This document shows positions 45,262 through 55,524 of a DNA stretch of 64,000 bases, one piece after another. The stretch is from Arsukibacterium tuosuense. Its GTDB lineage: Bacteria; Pseudomonadota; Gammaproteobacteria; Enterobacterales; Alteromonadaceae. The stretch is from positions 909,571-973,570 of the forward strand of contig NZ_OBEB01000001.1 of NCBI RefSeq assembly GCF_900215315.1, read 5' to 3'. A model generated the notes under the pieces. That model searched no databases, was not told the DNA's origin, and saw only the letters and a list, made by a program, of their open reading frames with translations. Within the stretch, counting starts at the first letter, position 1. Every line of letters begins with the position of its first letter. The position numbers and the translations under genes are program-made.

Positions 45262-47835
45262 TTAACTGGTAATAACAAATTGCTCGCCATCATGATCAAC
45301 TTTAATAGTCGCACCGGGTAGCATAGTACCCTGTAACAACGTTTGCGCTAACGGGTTTTCCAGATGTTGCTGAATAGCCCTTTTTAACGGCCTGGCGCCA
45401 AATAAAGGGTCAAAACCCACTGCCGCCAGTTTATCCAGCGCGGCCTCGGATACTTCCAGTTCGAACTGACGATCCTGCAACCGCTTTTCCAGCCTGCCAA
45501 GTTGGATCCGGGCAATTTTCTTAATTTGACCGGTATCCAGCGGGTGAAAAACTACTGCCTCATCTAACCGGTTCAGAAACTCTGGCCGGAACTGTTTGCT
45601 CAATACCCCCATCAGCATGTCTTTCATTTGCTGGTAGCTATATTCCTGATAATGTTCCTGAATCAAGTCTGAGCCCAGGTTGGACGTCATAATAATTACG
45701 CTGTTTTTAAAGTCAACAGTCCGGCCCTGACCATCAGTTAACCTGCCATCATCCAGCACCTGCAGCAGAATATTAAATACATCCGGATGGGCTTTCTCAA
45801 CCTCATCCAACAGGATCACCGAGTAAGGTTTACGGCGCACCGCCTCAGTTAAATAGCCGCCCTCTTCGTAGCCAACATAGCCAGGAGGTGCCCCCACCAG
45901 CCGGGACACGGCGTGTTTTTCCATAAACTCTGACATATCAATCCGCACCATTGCATCTGGGCTGTCGAATAAGAACTGCGCCAGTGACTTGGTGAGCTCG
46001 GTTTTACCTACCCCGGTTGGCCCCAGAAACAGGAAAGAACCAATAGGTTTGTTAGGATCAGCCAGGCCGGCGCGGGAGCGCCGTATCGCATTGGCTACCG
46101 CAGTTACCGCCTCATGTTGACCAACTACAGTACCGTGCAATGCGTCTTCCATCCGTAACAACTTATCGCGCTCACCCTCCAGCATTTTACTGACCGGAAT
46201 ACCGGTAGCTTTAGACAGCACATCGGCAATTTCCTGCTCGGTGACTTTATGACGCAGTAAGGTCATCTCCTGCATTTCAGCCTGGCTGGCTAAATCCAGC
46301 CGCTTTTCCAGCTCAGGAATGCGACCATACTGCAACTCGGACATCCGCTGCAGATCACTTACCCTGCGGGCAACTTCTAAGTCCAGCCTTGCTTGCTCTA
46401 ACTCAGCTTTAATATTCTGGGTACCTTGTAGCGCCGCTTTTTCAGACTCCCAGACCTCATCAAGCTCGTTATAATTCTTATCGAGCTCCTGAATTTGCTC
46501 CTGAATAATGTCCCGGCGCTTTTTACTGCCCTCGTCCGACTCTTTAGCCAGGGCATTATCTTCCAGTTTCAGCTGAATGATCCGCCGCTCCAGTCGATCA
46601 AGTTCCTCTGGTTTTGAATCCATTTGCATCCGGATGCTGGATGCGGCCTCGTCGATTAAATCTATCGCTTTGTCAGGTAGTTGTCTGTCGCTGACATAGC
46701 GATGCGATAAGGTTGCCGCGGCCACAATAGCAGGATCGGTAATTTCGACAGCGTGGTGTAACTCATAGCGCTCTTTCAAGCCACGCAAAATTGCAATGGT
46801 ATCTTCAACACTGGGTTCTTCTACCAATACTTTTTGAAAACGCCGCTCCAGCGCCGCATCCTTTTCAATATACTTGCGGTACTCGTCTAAGGTGGTGGCG
46901 CCAAGACAATGTAATTCACCACGGGCCAATGCGGGTTTCAGCATATTGCCGGCATCCATAGCACCTTCTGCTTTACCGGCACCCACCATGGTATGAATTT
47001 CATCAATAAACAAAATAACCTGGCCTTCTTCTTTAGCCAGTTCATTTAATACCGCTTTTAAACGCTCTTCAAATTCGCCGCGATATTTGGCACCCGCCAG
47101 TAAGGAGCCCATATCCAGGGACAATACCCGTTTGTTCTTCAGGCCTTCAGGCACTTCTTTATTAATTATCCGTAGTGCCAATCCTTCGACAATAGCGGTT
47201 TTGCCGACACCTGGCTCACCAATAAGTACCGGGTTATTTTTAGTCCGGCGCTGCAATACCTGAATGCAGCGACGGATCTCTTCATCGCGGCCAATAACCG
47301 GGTCTAGTTTACCGGCTTCAGCGCGGGCAGTAAGATCGATAGTGTATTTGGTTAATGCCTGGCGGCTATCCTCAGCATTCGGATCATCGACATTCTGACC
47401 TGCCCGGATGTCTTCGATTGCTGCATTCACTTTGTCTTTAGTTACCCCAAGCAAGCGCAGAATATTACCAAGCTCAGTCTTATCTTCTGTCGCAGCCAGC
47501 ACAAACAGCTCACTGGAAATAAACTGGTCTTTGCGTTTTTGAGCAAATTTATCGCATTGCTGCAACAGCTGGGCAGTTGCAGCAGACAATTGCAAATTGG
47601 TACCCTCGCCCTCTACCCGCGGCAGGTGTTCAATCGCCTTGCTGACTTTGGCGCGAAGCTCATTAAAGTTAATCGCGATTTTATTCAGCAAATCACGGAC
47701 AGTGCCCCCCTCCTGATTTAACAGGGCGAACATTAAATGCACCGGCTCGATAAACTGCTGATCACGGCCCAGCGCCAATGATTGTGCATCGGCGATAGCT
47801 TCCTGGAATTTACTGGTAAATTTGTCTAAACGCAT
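45262..47835 (-). CDS. clpB: ATP-dependent disaggregase ClpB
   Basis: ClpB (Hsp104 family) works with DnaK to extract proteins from aggregates. The 857-residue product equals the E. coli length: N domain, first AAA ([34 protein letters not shown]), coiled-coil middle domain (about 410-525), second AAA ([34 protein letters not shown]) and C-terminal domain. The start at 47835 ([13 protein letters not shown]) has GGAG upstream; a longer frame adds 19 unlikely residues. A candidate heat-shock promoter lies 38 bases upstream. Confidence 0.97.
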   Translation of the reverse strand: MRLDKFTSKFQEAIADAQSLALGRDQQFIEPVHLMFALLNQEGGTVRDLLNKIAINFNELRAKVSKAIEHLPRVEGEGTNLQLSAATAQLLQQCDKFAQKRKDQFISSELFVLAATEDKTELGNILRLLGVTKDKVNAAIEDIRAGQNVDDPNAEDSRQALTKYTIDLTARAEAGKLDPVIGRDEEIRRCIQVLQRRTKNNPVLIGEPGVGKTAIVEGLALRIINKEVPEGLKNKRVLSLDMGSLLAGAKYRGEFEERLKAVLNELAKEEGQVILFIDEIHTMVGAGKAEGAMDAGNMLKPALARGELHCLGATTLDEYRKYIEKDAALERRFQKVLVEEPSVEDTIAILRGLKERYELHHAVEITDPAIVAAATLSHRYVSDRQLPDKAIDLIDEAASSIRMQMDSKPEELDRLERRIIQLKLEDNALAKESDEGSKKRRDIIQEQIQELDKNYNELDEVWESEKAALQGTQNIKAELEQARLDLEVARRVSDLQRMSELQYGRIPELEKRLDLASQAEMQEMTLLRHKVTEQEIADVLSKATGIPVSKMLEGERDKLLRMEDALHGTVVGQHEAVTAVANAIRRSRAGLADPNKPIGSFLFLGPTGVGKTELTKSLAQFLFDSPDAMVRIDMSEFMEKHAVSRLVGAPPGYVGYEEGGYLTEAVRRKPYSVILLDEVEKAHPDVFNILLQVLDDGRLTDGQGRTVDFKNSVIIMTSNLGSDLIQEHYQEYSYQQMKDMLMGVLSKQFRPEFLNRLDEAVVFHPLDTGQIKKIARIQLGRLEKRLQDRQFELEVSEAALDKLAAVGFDPLFGARPLKRAIQQHLENPLAQTLLQGTMLPGATIKVDHDGEQFVITS

Positions 47836-47872
47836 GCTTAGCTCCACATCATGTAACCTAGATGTGTAGTAA

Positions 47873-47900
47873 GATTGGGTGGAATTGGGCAAATATCAAG
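47873..47900 (-). promoter_or_regulatory. Candidate sigma-32 (RpoH) promoter of clpB
   Basis: On the minus strand CTTGATA and CCCAATC are separated by 14 bases, close to the heat-shock consensus CTTGAAA / CCCCATNT. Transcription would begin near 47866, giving a leader of about 30 bases with GGAG before clpB. Confidence 0.6.
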
Positions 47901-47962
47901 CAACAAACGTCAAAAATTTGACTTAGATCAGAAAAACAACTTAGCCTTTAGCTACTGACGTC

Positions 47963-48715
47963 TTACTCAAGCCAGATAGCAGTAGCCATTCTGCCGGTTT
48001 GGCCATCGCGCCGATAGGAAAAAAAATCGCGGGCTTGCTGGTAAGTACAGTGCTCTCCACCATAAACCGCAGTTACACCACAGCGTGCCAGGCGCTGGCG
48101 AGCCAACAGATATAAATCTGCCTGCCATTTCCCCTGCTCGCCAGCGACAAAAGCACGGCCAGCAGCGGGGTCCTGCTGCATAAAGGCTGCGCGCACTTCA
48201 GCGCCCACTTCAAAAGCAGCCTGGCTGATAGCAGGCCCCAACCATGCCAGACAATTGGCCGGGTGGCTAAACAGTTTTAAGGTGTTTTCTATCACGCCAT
48301 CGCATAAGCCGCGCCAGCCAGCGTGCACAGCTGCAACTTCAGTGCCGGCCTGGTTACATATCAGCAATGGTAAGCAGTCGGCAGTCATTACGGTGCAAAC
48401 AAGCCCTGGCTGCTGGCTGAAACTGGCATCAGCATTAACAGCTTTGGTAACGCCTGATGAAAGCGTTACACATCTGGTGCTGTGGGTTTGATTAAGCCAC
48501 CCTGGCTGGCCTGGCATTTTTGCTATAGCCTGAAACAGCTTGCGGTTGTAGCTGACTGCCGCAGGATCATCCCCCACATGGTTACCTAAATTCAGGCTGT
48601 GGAATGGCCCAACTGAACAGCCACCTGGCCGGGTAGAGCTGACGGCCTTCACATTGACAGGTGCCGGCCAGGCGGGAGTCAGCAACTCAGGCGTCGCCAG
48701 CACAGAAGCTGTCAT
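47963..48715 (-). CDS. pgeF: PgeF/YfiH-type multicopper-like laccase-domain protein
   Basis: The protein of about 250 residues has the laccase-domain hallmarks: STRPGGCSVGPFHSLNLGNHVGDD, LNQTHSTRCV, TADCLPLLICN and VHAGWRGLCDGVI, with the metal-binding His/Cys residues. Homologues are reported as purine nucleoside phosphorylases or peptidoglycan-editing factors. The start at 48715 lies one base after the rluD stop (TGA-G-ATG), giving coupling; a longer frame runs into rluD and is rejected. It is the usual rluD-pgeF-clpB order. Confidence 0.93.
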   Translation of the reverse strand: MTASVLATPELLTPAWPAPVNVKAVSSTRPGGCSVGPFHSLNLGNHVGDDPAAVSYNRKLFQAIAKMPGQPGWLNQTHSTRCVTLSSGVTKAVNADASFSQQPGLVCTVMTADCLPLLICNQAGTEVAAVHAGWRGLCDGVIENTLKLFSHPANCLAWLGPAISQAAFEVGAEVRAAFMQQDPAAGRAFVAGEQGKWQADLYLLARQRLARCGVTAVYGGEHCTYQQARDFFSYRRDGQTGRMATAIWLE

Positions 48716-48716
48716 C

Positions 48717-49691
48717 TCAGGCTTCGTCCATACCATGCAGCAAGGTATCGGCCCGCAGTGCTGCATTTAGCTCAACCAAATCATCAGGTAACGGCGCATG
48801 CCATTCCAGAATTTCACTGGTTATCGGATGCGCTAACCGCAACATAGCTGCATGTAAAGCCTGGCGCTTAAAATTGCGTAGCATGACCAGCAAACTCTCT
48901 GCCGCTTTACGGGGTGGTCGCGGCCGACCGCCGTATACCGGATCGCCGACTAAGGAGTGATTTATAAACGCCATATGCACCCGGATCTGATGGGTACGGC
49001 CCGTTTCCAGCCGTAACCGTAACCGGGTATGGCCACGATATTTTTCCATCACCCGGTAATGGGTCACAGCAGGCTTGCCACCGTCAATTACCGCCATTTG
49101 GGTCCGTTTTGTCTGGTGGCGGCCTATTGGCTGATTAACAAAACCGCCGCCGGTCATTTTGCCGTAACAAATGGCTTCATATTCGCGGGTAATTTCCCGC
49201 GCCTGCATCGCTTCAACCAAATGGGTTTGCGCCGGAATGGTTTTCGCCACCACCATTAAACCCGTGGTATCTTTGTCCAGACGGTGGATAATGCCGGCCC
49301 GTGGCACCTCGGCAATAGATGGACAATGGTGTAATAACGCATTTAGCAAGGTGCCATCAGCATTACCGGCACCCGGGTGCACTACCAGCCCGGCAGGTTT
49401 ATTTATCACCAGAATATGTTCATCTTCATGCAAAATATCCAGTGCTATCGGTTCAGCGCCAAAACGTTGCTCTTCGACAATATCTGCAATAATATCAACC
49501 TGTTCGCCACCGACAACCTTGAATTTCGGCAGGTTATGAACACTCTGGTCCAGCTGCACAGCATCGGCCAGGATCCACTCTTTTATCCGGGATCGAGAAT
49601 AATCCGGGAACATTTCGGCTAAAGCCTGATCTAAGCGCTTACCATAAAAGTCATCAGGGACGATTTGTGAAAGTTTTATCTGTTTTGTCAT
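48717..49691 (-). CDS. rluD: 23S rRNA pseudouridine synthase RluD
   Basis: RluD makes pseudouridines 1911, 1915 and 1917 in helix 69 of 23S rRNA. The 324-residue protein has an N-terminal S4 domain (GKRLDQALAEMFPDYSRSRI) and the RluA-type catalytic motif GIIHRLDKDTTGLMVVAKT with its aspartate, plus ETGRTHQIRVHMAF. It is divergent from bamD, the standard arrangement, and followed tightly by pgeF. Confidence 0.97.
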   Translation of the reverse strand: MTKQIKLSQIVPDDFYGKRLDQALAEMFPDYSRSRIKEWILADAVQLDQSVHNLPKFKVVGGEQVDIIADIVEEQRFGAEPIALDILHEDEHILVINKPAGLVVHPGAGNADGTLLNALLHHCPSIAEVPRAGIIHRLDKDTTGLMVVAKTIPAQTHLVEAMQAREITREYEAICYGKMTGGGFVNQPIGRHQTKRTQMAVIDGGKPAVTHYRVMEKYRGHTRLRLRLETGRTHQIRVHMAFINHSLVGDPVYGGRPRPPRKAAESLLVMLRNFKRQALHAAMLRLAHPITSEILEWHAPLPDDLVELNAALRADTLLHGMDEA

Positions 49692-49813
49692 GACGGAAGC
49701 AGTTATCCTGTGTGCAACCCCAACTTATCTGGGGTAGAATCGCAATAACGGTCATTTTAGCGATTTTACACCCGACTAGACAGCCATTTAGCCAAGTAGT
49801 TACGGATTTTTAC

Positions 49814-50560
49814 ATGAAAGCGAAATTTTTACTGATAGTTGTTGTTTCTTTAGCATTAAGCGCCTGTGCGGGTAAGCCCACTCAGCCTGACCCAGGTACC
49901 CAGACTGCTCAGGCAATGTACCAGCAGGCAAAAGAAGTATTAGATAACGGCTTGTACAACAGAGCGGTTGAGTTGTTACAGGCGGTAGAGTCGCGTTATC
50001 CGTTCGGTCCATTGGCGCGCCAGGTGCAGCTTGATTTAATTTATGCGTATTATAAAAGTGGCAATTTGCCACAAGCATTAGCCAGTATTGACCGTTTTAT
50101 CCGGCTTAACCCTAATCAGCCTGACCTGGACTATGTTTATTACATGCGCGGTTTAGCTAATTTAAAAGCTGATGAAAATAGTTTTCAGGAATTTTTTGGG
50201 ATTGACCGGGCAGACCGCGATTTAAGCAGTACCCGTCAGGCATTTGATGATTTCAAAATTCTGGTTACTAACTATCCAGCCAGTAAATACAGCACTGAAG
50301 CCAAAAAACGGATGGTCCAGATTAAAGATACCCTGGCACGTCACGAGCTAATGATTGCAGATTATTATATGCGCCGTGGCGCATATCTGGCAGCAGCCAA
50401 CCGGGGTAAGTATGTAGTGGAATACTATCGTGACTCTCCCCATGTTGAGCAGGCGCTGGAAGTAATGGTAGAAAGCTATGACAAGCTGGGTCTGGACAAG
50501 TTGAAAACGGATACCTTTAAAGTGCTGAAACATAACTTTCCGGCGAACAACCGATTCTGA
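49814..50560 (+). CDS. bamD: Outer-membrane assembly lipoprotein BamD
   Basis: BamD is the essential lipoprotein of the BAM complex that inserts beta-barrels. The 248-residue protein starts at 49814 with a lipoprotein signal (FLLIVVVSLALSAC, Cys18) and has TPR-like repeats (ALDNGLYN-like segment, LQAVESRYPFGPLARQVQLD, LIYAYYKSGNLPQALASIDR). The open frame extends 34 codons upstream but the lipobox fixes the start. It is divergent from rluD and ends in a strong terminator. Confidence 0.97.
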   Translation: MKAKFLLIVVVSLALSACAGKPTQPDPGTQTAQAMYQQAKEVLDNGLYNRAVELLQAVESRYPFGPLARQVQLDLIYAYYKSGNLPQALASIDRFIRLNPNQPDLDYVYYMRGLANLKADENSFQEFFGIDRADRDLSSTRQAFDDFKILVTNYPASKYSTEAKKRMVQIKDTLARHELMIADYYMRRGAYLAAANRGKYVVEYYRDSPHVEQALEVMVESYDKLGLDKLKTDTFKVLKHNFPANNRF

Positions 50561-50563
50561 TAA

Positions 50564-50592
50564 AAAAGCCCCGGACAATACCGGGGCTTTTT
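50564..50592. terminator. Bidirectional terminator, bamD/radA
   Basis: An 11-base stem (50564-50574 with 50581-50591) with A-run before and T-run after serves the convergent bamD and radA genes. Confidence 0.92.
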
Positions 50593-50613
50593 CGAAATAC
50601 AATGACAATAGCT

Positions 50614-51972
50614 TTAAATTGCTTCTAATGCCTCTGCCAGTTTAGACACTGCCACAACCTCCATGCCCTGAATGTTCTCTTTAGGTTTATTGCCCATCGG
50701 CACTATGGCTCTTTTAAAGCCATGCTTCGCTGCTTCTTTCAGACGTTCGATACCGCTTGGCACCGGGCGGATCTCACCTGCCAGGCCGACTTCCCCAAAA
50801 ACCACTAAATCATTTGGGAGTGGCTTGTCACGGAAACTGGACACCAGCGCCAGCAGCGTCGCTAAATCAGCACTGGTCTCATTAACTTTAACACCACCAA
50901 CCACATTGACAAATACGTCCTGGTCGGCCATCTGAATGCCTGCATGGCGGTGCATCACCGCAAGCAGCATTGAGATGCGATTCTGCTCCATCCCCAAAGT
51001 AACCCGACGCGGATTATTCAGTGGTGAATGGTCGACCAGCCCCTGAATTTCTACCAGCAATGGCCGGGTACCTTCCCACAGCACCATAACAATGCTGCCG
51101 GACTGATCTTCTTTACTGCGGGTCAGAAAAATTGCTGAAGGGTTTTTTACTTCTTTCATGCCCTGGCCGGTCATCGCAAAAACACCCAGTTCGTTGACAG
51201 GGCCAAAGCGGTTTTTGTTACCTCGTAAAGTGCGATAGCGGCTATCGGTATCGCCCTCCAGCATCACCGAGCAGTCAATACAGTGCTCCAGCACCTTAGG
51301 CCCTGCCAATGAGCCATCTTTAGTTACGTGACCAACCATTATAATGGCAATATTGTATTGCTTGGCAAAGCGCGTTAAAAACGCAGCACTTTCTCTTACC
51401 TGCGACACACTGCCAGGCGCGGACTGAATATCAGCCAGGTGCATCACCTGAATAGAATCGATAACCATGATCCGTGGCTTTTCCTGCTGCGCCAGTAAGC
51501 AAACAGTCTCAACATTAGTCTCTGCCAGCATCTTCAGATTGGTGCTGGGTAAGCCTAAACGCTGAGCCCGCATCGCCACCTGTTGTAACGACTCTTCGCC
51601 CGTAACATAGAGCGCACTGCCCTGCTCTGCCAGACCACACATTAACTGTAACAATAAGGTACTTTTACCGGCACCTGGTGCCCCACCAATTAAAATGGCT
51701 GAGCCCGGCACAATGCCTCCTCCCAGCACCCGGTCGAACTCGGCAAAGCCGGAGCTGAAACGTGGTACCTCCTGCAGGTCAACCTCATCCAGCCGCATTA
51801 CTCTGGCCTGAGCAGCGCCAGCATACCCCTGGCGGGTTCCGCTGGTTTTCGCTGTTCCCAGCCTGATTTCTGTAATGCTGTTCCAGGCACCACACTCATT
51901 ACACTGACCTTGCCAGCGCATAAAGTCGGCCCCACACTCATTGCAGACGTAAGCTGTTTTCACTTTTGCCAT
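50614..51972 (-). CDS. radA: DNA recombination/repair protein RadA
   Basis: RadA (Sms) promotes branch migration during recombination. The 452-residue protein has an N-terminal C4 zinc finger (YVCNECGADFMRWQGQCNEC), a RecA-like ATPase with GGAPGAGKSTLLLQ, the RadA-specific KNRFG motif (GNKNRFGPVNELG), and a C-terminal Lon-like domain. I start at ATG 51972; a TTG two codons earlier is less likely. In E. coli radA also sits next to serB; here a PilZ gene and a hydrolase lie between. Confidence 0.96.
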   Translation of the reverse strand: MAKVKTAYVCNECGADFMRWQGQCNECGAWNSITEIRLGTAKTSGTRQGYAGAAQARVMRLDEVDLQEVPRFSSGFAEFDRVLGGGIVPGSAILIGGAPGAGKSTLLLQLMCGLAEQGSALYVTGEESLQQVAMRAQRLGLPSTNLKMLAETNVETVCLLAQQEKPRIMVIDSIQVMHLADIQSAPGSVSQVRESAAFLTRFAKQYNIAIIMVGHVTKDGSLAGPKVLEHCIDCSVMLEGDTDSRYRTLRGNKNRFGPVNELGVFAMTGQGMKEVKNPSAIFLTRSKEDQSGSIVMVLWEGTRPLLVEIQGLVDHSPLNNPRRVTLGMEQNRISMLLAVMHRHAGIQMADQDVFVNVVGGVKVNETSADLATLLALVSSFRDKPLPNDLVVFGEVGLAGEIRPVPSGIERLKEAAKHGFKRAIVPMGNKPKENIQGMEVVAVSKLAEALEAI

Positions 51973-52090
51973 TACCAAAAATCCTAATTTGAAAGAAAGG
52001 CACAGATATTGCTTTTCAATTTATAACAACGTAGCGTACTACGATTATAACCAGAAGACGCCTGAATTTTGGCATCTGAATAATGAAACT

Positions 52091-54604
52091 ATGACCGCTG
52101 AAGACCTGAAAGAGTATGTTGGTGTAATTGAGCGCATGAAAAGCCTGATGAACTCTGCGGAGTTTGATCAGGTTTTCAGCTTGCTGACATCAGACTTGCC
52201 CAAATCTAAACAATTTCTGTTGAAAATGGAATTGAAGCGCATGGCACAGCCATGCGACTATTTTATTGATTTACGCGGCCATGTTGATGGTGAAGTTCGT
52301 CCATTTGTTTATCGGGAAAAGACCCATTATATGGACGACAAAGCCATTCAGATATTTGAAAATGGTATTAAACAATATGGTGGCTACACTCTCGGTGTCT
52401 ATGAAGAAGTAATGAACGCCGACAACAACTTTCGGGTAATGCATAAAAAAGAAACGGCGCAACGGGTTAAATCTGCATTGCAAACCAATGAGTCAGGTGA
52501 CGATAACAGCTCTGCTGCAACGCCGGGTGAACAAGGTGCGGCCAAATTAGTAACCTTTGGCCATTATGTAAACCGTACTGAAGAACGGATGAACTTTGGC
52601 ATTGATGTTGAGGTTAAAATAAATGACAGTCGCTTTGTCGCCACCACCAGCGACCTGTCTATTTCAGGCTGTAAATTGAAAATCCCCAAGGGCAGAACAG
52701 CAGAACCCGGCGATACCGTAACTATTAACTTTACAGGTTTAGAACAGGAATTTACCCTCGATATTCCTCAGGGTATTCAATATACCCTGGTAGATGTTGA
52801 GCAGTTGGACAAAGTAAATTACTGGCGCCTGAAAAAGCTGCCAACCGAACAAGACCAGAACTTCAGTAACTTTTTAGAGAAATTTATTCATGGCAATAAG
52901 CGCCGTTATAAAGTTAATTTAGATAATACTACTGACGCCGTTACCACTAAAGGTTATGAGCAATTCTACCTGCCAAGGCTGAACAGCCTGCCGGTTTATC
53001 TTGCTGTCAATGAGGGAGCGGTGAGCCCCCGTTTTGCCCTGACAACTGATTACAATAAGTCAGTGTGGCATTATTTTCTGGATGAACAGCAACGCTCGGT
53101 ACTGATAACACTATTATCAGTTAAACGCTTAAAACCACTGTTAGCGCAGCCCGGCCCCGAACGCTCAACCATTCTGTACTGCTTTACCCATGCAGCCAAA
53201 GGCAAACTGTATTACTACTCTGCAACGGCTGAAGAGTTGCTGGCCGCGCCTGAATTGCGGGATACATTTTTCGGTTTCGGTGCTACCAAACCTAGCTGGC
53301 GGGTATTTCATTTAAATCTGATTAAAACCACAGCTCAGCACGCTACCGCAACCTTTACCTTGCCCAAAGCCCAGCAAAAAACAGAGCAAGCTGAGGCTAA
53401 ACCCGTTTTGTCGCCCTTAGTGCAAGGTGTAATAAAAAACCTGCGATATATTGCCAGCCTGACAGATATTAGCGCGAATAATGCGGTTAACTACCAGCAA
53501 TATAACTATAACCCAGCTAATTTAAGCCAGTTAAATCAATTTGGTCATCGCAAATTGGCGCAAGTGCCGCCCTGTGAAGCGATACCCGTGCAATATATAA
53601 ATTTGCGGGCTGAATCACGATATTTATACAAAACCACAGTGCAGCTGCATCAAAATGAGCAGATGGTAGCGGGATTTAGCCGGGACTTTTCTACCGGTGG
53701 CTTACAGATAGAAACAGTAGAGCCGGTAAAATACAATAAAGGCGACATTGTGCAGCTGGATCTGGTTGATTTGCAAAAAATCACCAGTAAACACCAGTTG
53801 ACTCAGTTGCCCTATGAAGTCATGGCTGTTAGTAAAAGCCATACTATTATGAATCTGCGCGCCCTTCCCACAGAAGATGGTCATACCGGAAAGCAGTTTT
53901 TTCAACAATTAATCCAGAATAACCGGGCGAAGTTAACCCTGGCGGAAGAAACCCCGAAATACCCGGGGCTGTCAGAAGCATTACGCAGTATGTATTTAAA
54001 GGCGCTAAACAACTTTGCTTTTTATTTACACAGAAAAGGCATTCGTTACGAACTAAATGTTATAGCGCAGGGGGCAACCCCAAACGCGTTGCACACCTTG
54101 TTATTACAACACAGTAAAAATGGTCCGCTTGATCTCGAGCTGTTACTGAAAAACAGCACCGCCAATTTGCAATTTGCCCAGCAGCTGAAAGCAATGAAAC
54201 GGTTTGATCCGCCGAAAAGTTATGAGCTCTATATCAAAGCGCCAAGAACTACAGCAACGTCAGCCGCTTCTCTGGAAAGTTATTACGACTATGAGTTCGA
54301 TAACGAGCAACAAAAACAGGCATTTATTACAAATACTCTGCGCGAAGCAACCCTGTTTGCATTCCGCTTATTTTTGTCCCGTACCGGACGGCCCGACACA
54401 GACTATATCGCCCGAGAAATAAGTTATATCAGTGTGTACGCAATTCATAGGGCCAAAACGCTGGAAGAGGAGCTCTGGAGTGTCGCCGGAGTGGGTGATG
54501 CAGTTGATATCAGCAAAGAGTTGGCGTGGCGCTACGGTTGCCTGGAGCATGTGGATGACACGAGTCTGCGCCAGCAACAACTCAGAGATAGCCGCCAGAG
54601 CTGA
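52091..54604 (+). CDS. Large protein with two PilZ-type c-di-GMP domains
   Basis: The roughly 837-residue soluble protein has two PilZ-like segments: one near residues 155-245 (RTEERMNFGIDVEV ... TSDLSISGCKL) and one near 500-600 (RAESRYLYKTTVQL ... RDFSTGGLQIE). Each has an arginine-rich start and the D-x-S-x-x-G motif of c-di-GMP binding. The linker and C-terminal parts are unlike known domains. The ATG at 52091 is used; a TTG at 51989 also keeps the frame but would nearly meet radA. Function unknown beyond c-di-GMP sensing. Confidence 0.8.
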   Translation: MTAEDLKEYVGVIERMKSLMNSAEFDQVFSLLTSDLPKSKQFLLKMELKRMAQPCDYFIDLRGHVDGEVRPFVYREKTHYMDDKAIQIFENGIKQYGGYTLGVYEEVMNADNNFRVMHKKETAQRVKSALQTNESGDDNSSAATPGEQGAAKLVTFGHYVNRTEERMNFGIDVEVKINDSRFVATTSDLSISGCKLKIPKGRTAEPGDTVTINFTGLEQEFTLDIPQGIQYTLVDVEQLDKVNYWRLKKLPTEQDQNFSNFLEKFIHGNKRRYKVNLDNTTDAVTTKGYEQFYLPRLNSLPVYLAVNEGAVSPRFALTTDYNKSVWHYFLDEQQRSVLITLLSVKRLKPLLAQPGPERSTILYCFTHAAKGKLYYYSATAEELLAAPELRDTFFGFGATKPSWRVFHLNLIKTTAQHATATFTLPKAQQKTEQAEAKPVLSPLVQGVIKNLRYIASLTDISANNAVNYQQYNYNPANLSQLNQFGHRKLAQVPPCEAIPVQYINLRAESRYLYKTTVQLHQNEQMVAGFSRDFSTGGLQIETVEPVKYNKGDIVQLDLVDLQKITSKHQLTQLPYEVMAVSKSHTIMNLRALPTEDGHTGKQFFQQLIQNNRAKLTLAEETPKYPGLSEALRSMYLKALNNFAFYLHRKGIRYELNVIAQGATPNALHTLLLQHSKNGPLDLELLLKNSTANLQFAQQLKAMKRFDPPKSYELYIKAPRTTATSAASLESYYDYEFDNEQQKQAFITNTLREATLFAFRLFLSRTGRPDTDYIAREISYISVYAIHRAKTLEEELWSVAGVGDAVDISKELAWRYGCLEHVDDTSLRQQQLRDSRQS

Positions 54605-54624
54605 CGTAGCACCGGTCAACCGGC

Positions 54625-55524
54625 TTACTCAGCCAGATTGACCAGCCAATGATTTAACTGAACAAAATGATCTTCGTTGGCACTAGGGTGAGTAAGCATA
54701 GAAATATGATCGTAATCCTGTAAATAACCTTGCGCACGGCCCAGCAAAGTATATTTACCATGCTGTTGGCCGGTTTCCTGAATAAAGTTCTGTACGTCAG
54801 CCGGATGACCCAGCACGGTATCTTTTACCGCGGCAAAGTGCCAACTTGGGGGCCAATCAGTCTGCTTGCTGGCCGCGGCATAATCAAAACCATCGGTTAT
54901 ATCAGCGTAAGGCGCGCCTTTTATCCAGTTAATCGTATCTGATAGAAACTCTGTTGGTTCATTGTCTGCGCCAAAGCGCCATTGCTTTGCCGGTATATAA
55001 CCATACTTACGGCCCAGCCATGGAGCAAGCCGGTTCCAGAGCCAATCTATTTTAATTTTGCGCTCAATGCTCTGAATACTGATAACCCTTTTTGTACCAA
55101 AATACACTTTGGCCCGTACTTTACTGATTAACCCGGGGAAGCGGGCCAGAGACGCAGCCAAAAGCACGCCACCCCAGGAATGAGCAATGACAGTTAACGG
55201 TTGCTGATGCTGCTGATAAACGAACTCAATTAATGCCGGAATATCCCGGGTAATGACCTGATGCTGACTCTGGTTAAAACCCGTACTCAGCTGCGGTTGC
55301 GATAAGCCCCGGCCAGCGAAATCAGCACAGTAGCCAATAAAGCCCTGATCAGCCAGATAACACGCTAAGCCTTTGCCTGAATGGCTGTAGAAAATACGGC
55401 CATTTTCGATTGCTCCGTGCAAAAACAACACCGGGCTTAGTGCATTTTGCAGTGGTATTAAACGTCTTAGATGCAGCTGATACTGCTGCAGATCAACATA
55501 CATTGAGCTTTGCTGGTGCTTCAT
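54625..55524 (-). CDS. Alpha/beta hydrolase
   Basis: The 299-residue protein has the fold's oxyanion/start motif VLFLHGAIENGRIFYSHSGKG, the nucleophile elbow VIAHSWGGVLLA with Ser143-type nucleophile, and a DHISMLTHPSANEDH segment near the C-terminus with the candidate catalytic His. The lid region (about 170-230) is basic and tryptophan-rich. The start overlaps the serB stop by four bases (ATGA), so it is translated with serB. The substrate is unknown; a link to serine metabolism is not implied by sequence. Confidence 0.88.
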   Translation of the reverse strand: MKHQQSSMYVDLQQYQLHLRRLIPLQNALSPVLFLHGAIENGRIFYSHSGKGLACYLADQGFIGYCADFAGRGLSQPQLSTGFNQSQHQVITRDIPALIEFVYQQHQQPLTVIAHSWGGVLLAASLARFPGLISKVRAKVYFGTKRVISIQSIERKIKIDWLWNRLAPWLGRKYGYIPAKQWRFGADNEPTEFLSDTINWIKGAPYADITDGFDYAAASKQTDWPPSWHFAAVKDTVLGHPADVQNFIQETGQQHGKYTLLGRAQGYLQDYDHISMLTHPSANEDHFVQLNHWLVNLAE

